NCBI GenBank assembly: GCA_027621355.1
Contig: JAQCBZ010000003.1
Span: 1 to 64,000, forward strand
Source of the DNA: Bacteroidota bacterium
GTDB taxonomy: Bacteria; Bacteroidota; Rhodothermia; Balneolales; Balneolaceae
DNA length: 64,000 nt
Direction: 5' to 3'
Shown here: piece by piece, positions 43,547-51,281 of the stretch
How the letters are laid out: every line of letters starts with the position of its first letter
How positions within the stretch are numbered: position 1 is the stretch's first letter
Translations under genes and position numbers: made by a program
Notes under the pieces: model-generated
Seen by the model: only the letters and a program-made list of their open reading frames with translations
Told to the model about the DNA's origin: nothing
Database searches by the model: none

Positions 43547-44828
43547 TTGGAGAACCTACGAACCTGTCTTGATTCCGAATATTGCGGGTCTCAATCGTCT
43601 CGAAACGTACAGGAAGCATGGTGGATACGACGCTTTGCATGCCGTGTTACATGACCAGAATACATGGCCTGATCCTGCTTCAGTTGTTCAAGAAGTGAAA
43701 GAGGCTAACATTCGTGGTCGTGGTGGAGCTGGGTTTAATGCCGGGCTAAAATGGTCTTTCATGCCCCCTGCAGACGGCAGGCCTAGATATCTTGCATGCA
43801 ATGGGGATGAATCTGAACCAGGCACGTTTAAGGATCGTAAAATCTTTGAGTACAATCCTTTTTTGTTTATTGAGGGGGCGACGATTGCTGCCTACGCGAT
43901 GTCCATTACGACGATTTATGTCTATATCCGTGGTGAATATCGCTCTTGGATTCACAAAATGGAAAAAGCTGTTTCAGATGCCTATGACGCTGGGCTTCTT
44001 GGTCAAAACATACTGGGAAGCGACTTTAGTGTGGATCTTGTGTTGCATAGTGGTGCTGGAGCGTACATTTGTGGTGAGGAAACGTCACTCCTTGAGTCCT
44101 TAGAGGGAAAAAGGGGGTATCCACGTGTAAAACCCCCCTTTCCTTCTCAGAGAGGTTTATGGGGGCGTCCAACAACCATCAATAATATCGAGACCCTTTC
44201 CAATGTGCCTGGGGTGATTCGAAATGGAGCAGATTGGTTTAAGAGCATTGGCGTAGACTCACATCCCGGTCCCATTTTGTATGGCATCTCGGGTCACGTA
44301 AATCGCCCTGGAGTTTATGAGCTACCCTCAGGCATGCCCGTCATGACATTGATCGAAGAGGTTGCCCAAGGAATGCGTAATGGGAAAAAACTCAAGGCGA
44401 TTATTCCTGGGGGCTCATCCACCCCTATTCTTCCTGCCAAGGATCTAGAGGATCTCACGATGGATGCCGATGCCCTACGCGGTGCAGGATCCATGATGGG
44501 GACTGCTGGTATGGTTGTGATGGATGAGGACACCGATATTGTGGAGACTCTATGGAGAATCAGCAAGTTTTATCATCATGAATCTTGTGGACAATGCACT
44601 CCTTGTCGTGAGGGTACTGGATGGCTCGAAAAAATCCTCGAAAAAGTGGTTACAGGGCAAGGGACAACCCGTGATCTCGATTTACTGCTAGATATTACAT
44701 CACAAATGGAAGGTCGTACCATTTGTGCCTTGGCAGACGCCGCCGCATGGCCTGTACGATATACGATTAGTCGCTTTAGAGATGAATTTGAAGCTCGATG
44801 TAAACCGAGTCTTATCCCTGTTGGATAA
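43539..44828 (+). CDS. nuoF: NADH-quinone oxidoreductase subunit F
   Basis: NuoF binds NADH, FMN and the [4Fe-4S] cluster N3. The 429-residue protein has GRGGAGFNAGLKW and ACNGDESEPGTFKDR for FMN/NADH, GAGAYICGEETSL, and the Cys set ESCGQCTPCREG with a later Cys in RTICALADA. The start is ATG 43539 with GGAGG 5 nt upstream; a longer frame begins inside nuoE at 43476. Confidence 0.97.
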   Translation: MSDWRTYEPVLIPNIAGLNRLETYRKHGGYDALHAVLHDQNTWPDPASVVQEVKEANIRGRGGAGFNAGLKWSFMPPADGRPRYLACNGDESEPGTFKDRKIFEYNPFLFIEGATIAAYAMSITTIYVYIRGEYRSWIHKMEKAVSDAYDAGLLGQNILGSDFSVDLVLHSGAGAYICGEETSLLESLEGKRGYPRVKPPFPSQRGLWGRPTTINNIETLSNVPGVIRNGADWFKSIGVDSHPGPILYGISGHVNRPGVYELPSGMPVMTLIEEVAQGMRNGKKLKAIIPGGSSTPILPAKDLEDLTMDADALRGAGSMMGTAGMVVMDEDTDIVETLWRISKFYHHESCGQCTPCREGTGWLEKILEKVVTGQGTTRDLDLLLDITSQMEGRTICALADAAAWPVRYTISRFRDEFEARCKPSLIPVG

Positions 44829-44849
44829 CGCAAAACCTGTAGAGTACCC

Positions 44850-46592
44850 ATGGCAGAAATCGTAATTGACGGAATAACATACAGCTTTGACGGCAAGCCA
44901 AAGTTGCTCGATTTTATTCTATCAAAGGATAAAGATGTCCCCTTTTTCTGTTATCACCCTTCCATGAGCGCCCCCGCTAATTGCCGTATGTGTATGGTAA
45001 AGGTTGGGCAGTACGTCAAGAACAGAGAAACAGGTGACTATGAGCTTGATGACCAAGGGGAGCGTCAAATCCGATGGTTTCCAAAGCTGCAAACGTCATG
45101 CAACATGGACATGATGGACGATATGATTGTTCATACTCATGAGACAGATGACCTCGTAAAAAGGGCACACAAGGATACCCTAGAGATGATCCTTATCAAC
45201 CATCCACTGGACTGCCCTATTTGCGATCAAGCGGGTGAGTGCCCCCTGCAGATCCAAACCTACAAGTATGGACCTGAGGGATCACGGTTCGAGGTCAAAA
45301 AGCAACACAAGCCTAAACATGTACAACTCGGCCCCCGTGTGACACTAGATGCCGAGCGATGCATTAATTGTACACGCTGCACGCGGTTTACCGATGAAAT
45401 TAGTCAGTCACATCAGCTTACCATCACGCGAAGAGGCGACAAGAACCATCCTACCACAGCTCCAGGAACAGAGTTCGATGATCCATACTCGATGAATACG
45501 ATTGATTTATGTCCTGTGGGTGCACTTACATCGACCGATTTCCGCTTCAAGGCACGAGTATGGGAAATGAATCAAACACCTGGTCTTGACATCACCAACG
45601 GGAAAGGTGTCAATGTAGACTTATGGACACGTGATAATGTTGTGCTTCGCATTACCCCAAGACATAATCCACATGTGAATGAGTACTGGATGACAGACAA
45701 GGGTCGAGACGCTATTCACCTCTATAATGAAGAAAGACTCTCCACCCCTGCGATAAGACTGCATCCTAAGGACATTAGCCTGGTCATGAGCTCATGGGAT
45801 AATGCATACCAAACGACTCAGGAGATTGTTGAGTCCACCGATCCAAAACAAATTTTAGTGTTGGGAAGTCCTTACGCATCTGTGGAAGAGAATGGGGCAT
45901 GGATGCAATTTTCTGAAGCGATACTCAAGCAGCTCCCTTCCTACACAACTCACATTGAAAAAGGGTCTGGGGATGGTTTCCTCCTTGTGGACGATCAAGC
46001 GCCCAACACCCATGGATGTGAGCTATTGGGCCTAAAAAAACGAACTAAAGCAGCGTTCAAGAAAGCTGTTGCAGAAGCAAAAGTGATCCTCTCTCTACAT
46101 GACGATTACATCGAAAGAGGGTGGCTCAGCGAAGAAGAGATTAAGGGGAAAACATGGATCTACTTTGGAACGAATCATACGCAGATGGCCAAAGCAGCCA
46201 CGTTGACGATTCCAATTACCTGTGCGGTGGAACACACCGCTAGTTATATCAATGTAGATCAAAGAATTCAACGCACCTATCCTGCCAAAGAGACGAAATA
46301 CACGAACCGTCGACTAGATTTAGAAATGAGTGAGGGGAGGCTTGATCGGTTTGGAACCAAATTTGATCACTGGGTGAATGAAGACCACAAAGTAGACTGT
46401 AAGCCACTTTGGGAAATTGTTGGTGATTTATCTTTGTTGTGGGGCCATACTCTCTCCTATCGCCATGGACGTGATGTTTTGGATGCACTAGGTTCAAAAA
46501 TCCCAGCACTTGAGGGTGTGACCTACCAAGCTATGGATGATCAGCGAGGCCTCTTACTGACTTTATCAGAAACACAGGAGGCCTCATCGTGA
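44850..46592 (+). CDS. nuoG: NADH-quinone oxidoreductase subunit G
   Basis: NuoG is a chain of iron-sulfur clusters. The 580-residue protein has the [2Fe-2S] ligands (FFCYH, NCRMCMV, TSCNMD), HPLDCPICDQAGECPLQ with the His/Cys [4Fe-4S] site, and CINCTRC...DLCPVGAL for a second [4Fe-4S]. No further Cys cluster that would bind N7 is visible, and the molybdopterin-like C-terminal domain is shorter than in NuoG of enteric bacteria. It overlaps nuoH by 4 bp. Confidence 0.95.
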   Translation: MAEIVIDGITYSFDGKPKLLDFILSKDKDVPFFCYHPSMSAPANCRMCMVKVGQYVKNRETGDYELDDQGERQIRWFPKLQTSCNMDMMDDMIVHTHETDDLVKRAHKDTLEMILINHPLDCPICDQAGECPLQIQTYKYGPEGSRFEVKKQHKPKHVQLGPRVTLDAERCINCTRCTRFTDEISQSHQLTITRRGDKNHPTTAPGTEFDDPYSMNTIDLCPVGALTSTDFRFKARVWEMNQTPGLDITNGKGVNVDLWTRDNVVLRITPRHNPHVNEYWMTDKGRDAIHLYNEERLSTPAIRLHPKDISLVMSSWDNAYQTTQEIVESTDPKQILVLGSPYASVEENGAWMQFSEAILKQLPSYTTHIEKGSGDGFLLVDDQAPNTHGCELLGLKKRTKAAFKKAVAEAKVILSLHDDYIERGWLSEEEIKGKTWIYFGTNHTQMAKAATLTIPITCAVEHTASYINVDQRIQRTYPAKETKYTNRRLDLEMSEGRLDRFGTKFDHWVNEDHKVDCKPLWEIVGDLSLLWGHTLSYRHGRDVLDALGSKIPALEGVTYQAMDDQRGLLLTLSETQEASS

Positions 46593-47584
46593 CCCCATAT
46601 ATCGTTTTAGGGGTATCTGTAGCTCTACTCGTTTCCTCAGCAGCCATTGCGGTTTATGCTGAGAGACGTATTGCTGGAGCGATTCAAAATCGATACGGTC
46701 CAAATCGTGTAGGGCCTTTAGGCTTGTTTCAGCCAGTGGCAGATGTCATTAAGCTGATTCTAAAAGAAGATATCACTCCATCGGCTGGGTACCGTTTTTT
46801 ACATACGATTGCACCCATTATTCCAGTGGCCACAGCCATTATGACAGTTGCAGTCATACCGTTTGGAGATGGATTGTATGTCTCCAACATGAACGCCTCT
46901 GTGCTCTATTTGTTGGCTATTGCTTCGCTGGGTGTGTATGGTATCACCATTGCGGGATGGGCTTCAAATTCCAAGTACTCCCTTTTGGGTGGCTTACGTG
47001 CGTCTGCACAGATGATTAGTTACGAACTACCCTTGGGAATGGCCGTAGCCTCATGTCTTTTGTTTGCAGGGTCCTTGAATGTACTGGATGTGGCTGCATC
47101 CCAAGAAACTTGGTGGAATATCATCCGAAATCCTCTTGGCGGCATCATTTTCATCATCTCTGCATTTGCCGAGTCAAAACGTACGCCGTTTGATCTCGTG
47201 GAGGCTGAACAAGAGCTCGTCGGTGGATTCCACACAGAATACTCTTCCATGAAATTTGGGATGTTCTTCCTGGCGGAGTATATGCATGTTGTCATTAACT
47301 CAATGCTCATCACAACCTTTTTCTTTGGCAGTTACCATCTTCCATTTGCCGCCTTATGGCTACCTGAGTTATCAGAACCCCTCAAAATGGCCCTGGATGT
47401 ATCCGTTTTCCTCGCCAAGACAAGCTTTTTTGTATTCTTTTTCATCTGGGTACGATGGACAATAGGTCGATTTACGTTCAAGCAAGTGATGGATCTGGGG
47501 TGGTCACGACTCTTACCTCTAAGCATTCTCAATTTTGTCATTATAGCCTCTGTCCTCTACTTCCTAGAACATGCCCTCTCGTAA
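46589..47584 (+). CDS. nuoH: NADH-quinone oxidoreductase subunit H
   Basis: NuoH is the membrane subunit at the quinone channel. The 331-residue protein starts with GTG at 46589 overlapping the nuoG stop. It has about eight membrane helices, YAERRIAGAIQNRYGPNRVGP in parts (ERRIAGAIQNRYGPNRVG), SKRTPFDLVEAEQELVGGFHTEYS in parts (RTPFDLVEAE; GGFHTEYS). It overlaps the next gene by 14 bp; nuoI does not follow. Confidence 0.96.
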   Translation: MTPYIVLGVSVALLVSSAAIAVYAERRIAGAIQNRYGPNRVGPLGLFQPVADVIKLILKEDITPSAGYRFLHTIAPIIPVATAIMTVAVIPFGDGLYVSNMNASVLYLLAIASLGVYGITIAGWASNSKYSLLGGLRASAQMISYELPLGMAVASCLLFAGSLNVLDVAASQETWWNIIRNPLGGIIFIISAFAESKRTPFDLVEAEQELVGGFHTEYSSMKFGMFFLAEYMHVVINSMLITTFFFGSYHLPFAALWLPELSEPLKMALDVSVFLAKTSFFVFFFIWVRWTIGRFTFKQVMDLGWSRLLPLSILNFVIIASVLYFLEHALS

Positions 47585-48386
47585 GCCTCTGAGCATTCTG
47601 TTTATTGGTGACATTGTCTCCCAACCTGGGCTAGAGATTCTACAAACTCTATTGCCTGCGTTGTTAAAGAAGCATCAGCCAGATTTTGTAATTGCCAACG
47701 GTGAGAATTTACATGAAGGTCGAGGTCTTAATGATGAACTTGCAGACGCTTGTTTTGATTTAGGGATCCACGTCCTTACCGGCGGTAATCACTCCTTTGA
47801 CAAACACCTTATTTTCAAGCGGCTAAAAACAGAAAAGAGAATTCTTCGTCCATTTAATTATCCCAAGGGGAATCCAGGAATCGGATTTGGCGTATACCAA
47901 ATTCCAGGGCGTGATCAGAACATTGGGGTCTTAAATCTAATTGGCCGGACATATATGCAGCCAGTGAATGATCCTTTTGAGTCGGCAGATTACGCTATTT
48001 CAAGAATGAAAGACGAAGTTGATATCCTCTTTGTGGATATGCACTCTGAGGCAACAGCCGAAAAAATGGCCATGGGTTGGCACTTGGATGGACGAGTATC
48101 GGTGGTTGTTGGAACGCACACCCATATTCCCACCTCTGATGCGCGTATCCTGCCCAAAGGGACAGGCTATATCACAGATGTGGGTATGACAGGGTCGTTT
48201 CAGTCTGTCCTAGGTCTGGATATTGAGACAGCAAAACGACGACTCACCATGCTAACACCTCAACGGTACAAAACTGCAGAAGGCGATCCTAGAATTTGTG
48301 GGGTTCTGGCTACATTGAAGGATGATGGGACCTGCGCTCGAATGGAGCAAATCCTTTTACCAGAGTTTGTATCAGAACGCTCATGA
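47571..48386 (+). CDS. YmdB-like metallophosphoesterase (TIGR00282)
   Basis: The 271-residue protein fits the YmdB/TIGR00282 family: LFIGDIVSQPG, NGENLHEGRG, LTGGNHSFDK, FVDMHSEATAEK, GTHTHIPTSD and TDVGMTGS. YmdB of Bacillus subtilis acts on 2',3'-cAMP and affects biofilm and motility; that role is only family knowledge here. It overlaps nuoH by 14 bp and lolD by 4 bp and appears to be transcribed with the complex I genes. Confidence 0.9.
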   Translation: MPSRKPLSILFIGDIVSQPGLEILQTLLPALLKKHQPDFVIANGENLHEGRGLNDELADACFDLGIHVLTGGNHSFDKHLIFKRLKTEKRILRPFNYPKGNPGIGFGVYQIPGRDQNIGVLNLIGRTYMQPVNDPFESADYAISRMKDEVDILFVDMHSEATAEKMAMGWHLDGRVSVVVGTHTHIPTSDARILPKGTGYITDVGMTGSFQSVLGLDIETAKRRLTMLTPQRYKTAEGDPRICGVLATLKDDGTCARMEQILLPEFVSERS

Positions 48387-49063
48387 CAACTTCACCCATG
48401 TTACGTGCCAAGGATGTCAGCAAATCGTACAAAAACGATGAAGGACAGTCTATCGACGTGCTGAAGCACTGTTCCTTAGAAGTACATCAAGGACAAATTG
48501 TTGCCATAATGGGATCGAGTGGGTCTGGCAAAAGTACACTCTTGCATCTTCTTGGAGGGATTGATTCACCTGATTCTGGCACGATTCATTGGTCTGAGAC
48601 CCAAATTTCAGCCATCTCTTCAAATGAGCTAGATGCACTTCGTAACCGAATGATGGGGTTTGTCTTTCAGTTTCATCATCTTCTGGCCGATTTTACCCTT
48701 CAGGATAATGTGAGTTTACCTCTCATCATAGGTGGCTATGATCAAAAAAAAGCGCGCCATCAAGCCAGTGAATTCCTTCAAGATCTTGGTTTGGGGCACC
48801 GTTTGACACATTTCCCCAAACAGTGTTCTGGGGGTGAGCAACAACGAGCGGCGATTGCAAGAGCCTTTGTACATCAGCCAAGCATCATCTTGGCCGATGA
48901 GCCTACAGGGAATTTAGATGAAGCGACATCTAATGAAGTCATGGACGTGCTTATTACACGATCACGACAGAGTCAAACGACGTGTGTATTGGTCACACAT
49001 GATGCTGAGATCGCCAAACTATGTGATCATATCTATGAGCTTCACGAAGGTGTTTTGCGCTAA
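48383..49063 (+). CDS. lolD: Lipoprotein-releasing system ATPase LolD-like
   Basis: The 226-residue ABC ATPase has Walker A MGSSGSGKST, Q-loop FVFQFHHLLADFTLQDN (FQFHHLL is typical of LolD), signature CSGGEQQRAAIARA and Walker B IILADEPTGNLD. LolD powers detachment of lipoproteins from the inner membrane with LolC/E. No lolC or lolE lies next to it. The macrolide-export ATPase MacB is the alternative, but the sequence near the Q-loop favours LolD. Confidence 0.82.
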   Translation: MTTSPMLRAKDVSKSYKNDEGQSIDVLKHCSLEVHQGQIVAIMGSSGSGKSTLLHLLGGIDSPDSGTIHWSETQISAISSNELDALRNRMMGFVFQFHHLLADFTLQDNVSLPLIIGGYDQKKARHQASEFLQDLGLGHRLTHFPKQCSGGEQQRAAIARAFVHQPSIILADEPTGNLDEATSNEVMDVLITRSRQSQTTCVLVTHDAEIAKLCDHIYELHEGVLR

Positions 49064-49066
49064 GGT

Positions 49067-49097
49067 TTGATTCCAATAGCGAAGGAGCGTAACTTTC
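49067..49097 (+). promoter_or_regulatory. Candidate promoter for TPR protein and asparaginase
   Basis: TTG (49067-49069), a 20-bp spacer and TAACTTTC (49090-49097) lie just past the lolD stop. The predicted leader is about 26 nt. Confidence 0.48.
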
Positions 49098-49127
49098 TGA
49101 ATTAACCAATTCATTGCTTTTCATTAT

Positions 49128-49811
49128 ATGAGCACGTTTCCAAATCCTGCAGAACAGGAAGAACAAGTTGATCCGTCCGTACGAGTCCTTCAATGGTTGA
49201 CGGACAACTCCAAAATATTAATCATTAGTGCCGCGATTGTTATTACAGGCATCGCAGGTCTTGTAGGATGGAATCTATACTCTGAGAACCGTGAGCGAGA
49301 AGCGCAGATTTTACTGGCTACCGCAGAAGGATACCTATCTATGGGTCTTTATGATGCAGCCTTGAATGGTGTTGAATCCGATTTCACCCTGGGCTTTGTT
49401 CAGGTGCAATCTGGATACAGTGGCACCAAAGCCGCGAACCTTGCCTCTTACTATGCGTCTATCGCGTACTACGAGTTGGGACAAACGGACCTAGCGCTAC
49501 AATCCATCCAATCCTACAAACCTGTTAAAGGGATTCTCGGCGTTGGACCGATCGCGTTCCATGCTAAGTTATTGGAAGAAAATGGATCCTATCTAGCAGC
49601 AGGTGATCGATATATGGATGCAGCAACCTGGAGCGATAATGAAGGGACGACATCAGATTTCATGCTTCAAGCTGCCTATAGTTATCAACAGGCTGGCGAC
49701 TACGACACAGCTTTAGAGGTTGTGGGGCAACTGATTGATGATTATCCACAGAGCCTTTCTGTCTCACAAGCCAAATCTCTACAAGGAAAACTTCTTGTTC
49801 TGAATTCGTGA
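49128..49811 (+). CDS. TPR membrane protein, YfgM-like
   Basis: The 227-residue protein has one membrane helix (about 30-50) followed by a periplasmic region of TPR-like repeats (YDAALNGVE, LASYYASIAYYELGQTDLALQSI, AYSYQQAGDYDTALEVVGQLIDDYPQSL in parts). The form matches YfgM/tetratricopeptide_21 proteins, which assist periplasmic chaperones and SecYEG; function is inferred. It overlaps the asparaginase gene by 4 bp (GTGA). Confidence 0.8.
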   Translation: MSTFPNPAEQEEQVDPSVRVLQWLTDNSKILIISAAIVITGIAGLVGWNLYSENREREAQILLATAEGYLSMGLYDAALNGVESDFTLGFVQVQSGYSGTKAANLASYYASIAYYELGQTDLALQSIQSYKPVKGILGVGPIAFHAKLLEENGSYLAAGDRYMDAATWSDNEGTTSDFMLQAAYSYQQAGDYDTALEVVGQLIDDYPQSLSVSQAKSLQGKLLVLNS

Positions 49812-50848
49812 AACACATTCATCTCATCCAGACGGGTGGCACCATTGCCATGGATGTCAAGGATGGGAAAATGCTTTGGGATGACGACCGCTTCAAAGCC
49901 TCCTTTGATAAAGCGTTTCCAGAGTTAGAGGATATTGCTCACATTACTCACGAGTCTCTCTTTCGAGAGGATTCATCGGACCTGCATCCAACGAATTGGA
50001 CAGAATTGGCTCGTGCGATACGATCTGCTGCGGCTACCTGTGATGGGGTTGTTGTGCTTCATGGTACTGACACGATGGCATTTACTGCCTCTGCCCTCTC
50101 ATACACGCTTAGTGACCTATCCATACCCATCATATTAACTGGGAGCCAGGTGCCTTTGAGTGTGCTTCGTAGCGATGCCAGGCGCAATCTAATGAATGCC
50201 GTCGAGCTTGCTACCTATCCTATTGCCGAGGTCATGATTGCCTTCAATGATTGCCTATATCGAGGGAATCGCACCACTAAGCTTAGCATTAATGAGTTTA
50301 ATGCATTTTCATCCCCAAATGAGGCTCTTCTAGCCAAAATAGGTATGTCGATTCAGTTCCAACAAGAGTATAAAGGCCTTCACAACTCACAAAAAGAACC
50401 TGCGAAACGACCCTTTCAGGATCCATCCACACGTTTCGGTCTTAATTTTTTACCTGAATCGCTCTTCATTTTCCCACTATTCCCTGGTTGGAAGCCCCAA
50501 CTAAACCTATCAGAAGAGCTTGATCATAATAAAACAAAGCAGGTGGTGATTCTTGAGGCTTATGGTAGTGGGAATGTACCCACAAAGGGCCCAACCTCGG
50601 TATTGCCCTTTGTGGAACGGCTACATACAAAAGGACACCATGTCATCGTGCGGTCACAAGCGCTTTACGACACAGTGCAACTAAGCGCGTACGAAAGTGG
50701 TCGTCAACTAGAAACTCTTGGCGTTGTTTCTGCTGGAGATATGACCTACGAATCTACGATTACCAAAGCCATGCTCTGCGTGGCGCACACCTCTTCCCAA
50801 GAGGAATTCAAAAGTCTTTTTGAGACTCCATATTGTGGGGATCGATAA
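49808..50848 (+). CDS. ansA: L-asparaginase, type I
   Basis: The 346-residue enzyme hydrolyses asparagine to aspartate. The first catalytic Thr lies in QTGGTIAMD and the second in VVLHGTDTMAFTASAL, with GSQVPLSVLRSDARRN after it. No signal peptide, so it is cytoplasmic type I-like. It starts at GTG 49808 overlapping the TPR stop and ends just before the terminator at 50878-50904. Confidence 0.93.
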   Translation: MKHIHLIQTGGTIAMDVKDGKMLWDDDRFKASFDKAFPELEDIAHITHESLFREDSSDLHPTNWTELARAIRSAAATCDGVVVLHGTDTMAFTASALSYTLSDLSIPIILTGSQVPLSVLRSDARRNLMNAVELATYPIAEVMIAFNDCLYRGNRTTKLSINEFNAFSSPNEALLAKIGMSIQFQQEYKGLHNSQKEPAKRPFQDPSTRFGLNFLPESLFIFPLFPGWKPQLNLSEELDHNKTKQVVILEAYGSGNVPTKGPTSVLPFVERLHTKGHHVIVRSQALYDTVQLSAYESGRQLETLGVVSAGDMTYESTITKAMLCVAHTSSQEEFKSLFETPYCGDR

Positions 50849-50877
50849 AACAGGAGTGCTTAGATGTACGCTAGAAA

Positions 50878-50904
50878 CGCAGTCGTTACGACTGTGCCTT
50901 TTTT
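50878..50904 (+). terminator. Intrinsic terminator after asparaginase, overlapping hupB-like stop
   Basis: An 8-bp stem (CGCAGTCG/CGACTGTG, one G-U pair) with a 3-nt loop is followed by CC and six T residues on the plus strand. The loop is the TAA stop of the convergent HU gene (TTA on plus, 50886-50888), so the terminator is partly inside that gene. On the minus strand the T-run is poor. Confidence 0.75.
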
Positions 50905-51170
50905 ACACTCTCTTTTACTTCTTTTGAAAACTTAAACGTCGGCACGTTCTGTGCGGGTAAGTGAACCTCAACATTCGTTTTTGGATTACGTGCCTTTCTT
51001 GCTGCACGCTCAACCACTTTAAATACACCAAAACCACGGAGTTCGATGGTTTCCCCACGCTCCATAGATTCAGATACTGTTTGTAAAAAACCGTTTACAA
51101 CCTCTTCGGTGTCTTTTTTTGTTAGCCCCAGTGAGGAGGATATTACATCTACGATGTCTGCTTTTGTCAT
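50886..51170 (-). CDS. DNA-binding protein HU/IHF family
   Basis: The 94-residue protein has the HU fold: MTKADIVDVISS with the helical arm, GRE-type turn FGVFKVVERAARKARNP with the Pro of the DNA-contacting arm (ARNPKT), and a basic C-terminal end. HU or IHF subunit identity cannot be told from this alone. AAGGAGA precedes the ATG. Chromosome compaction is the expected role. Confidence 0.93.
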   Translation of the reverse strand: MTKADIVDVISSSLGLTKKDTEEVVNGFLQTVSESMERGETIELRGFGVFKVVERAARKARNPKTNVEVHLPAQNVPTFKFSKEVKESVKKAQS

Positions 51171-51281
51171 AATGAACGTCTCCTTAGTGATGATACTGAT
51201 CAGTTATCCACGCAAGTTCGTAAATCTTTTATTACATTGGTAATACTTTTTTAACACAGGCTCTCAGAACCTTTATCGCAC

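Noticed and set aside
51171-51281. Promoter motif in the HU-symporter gap
   Set aside because: T-rich boxes occur, but none has the TTG element at the right spacing.
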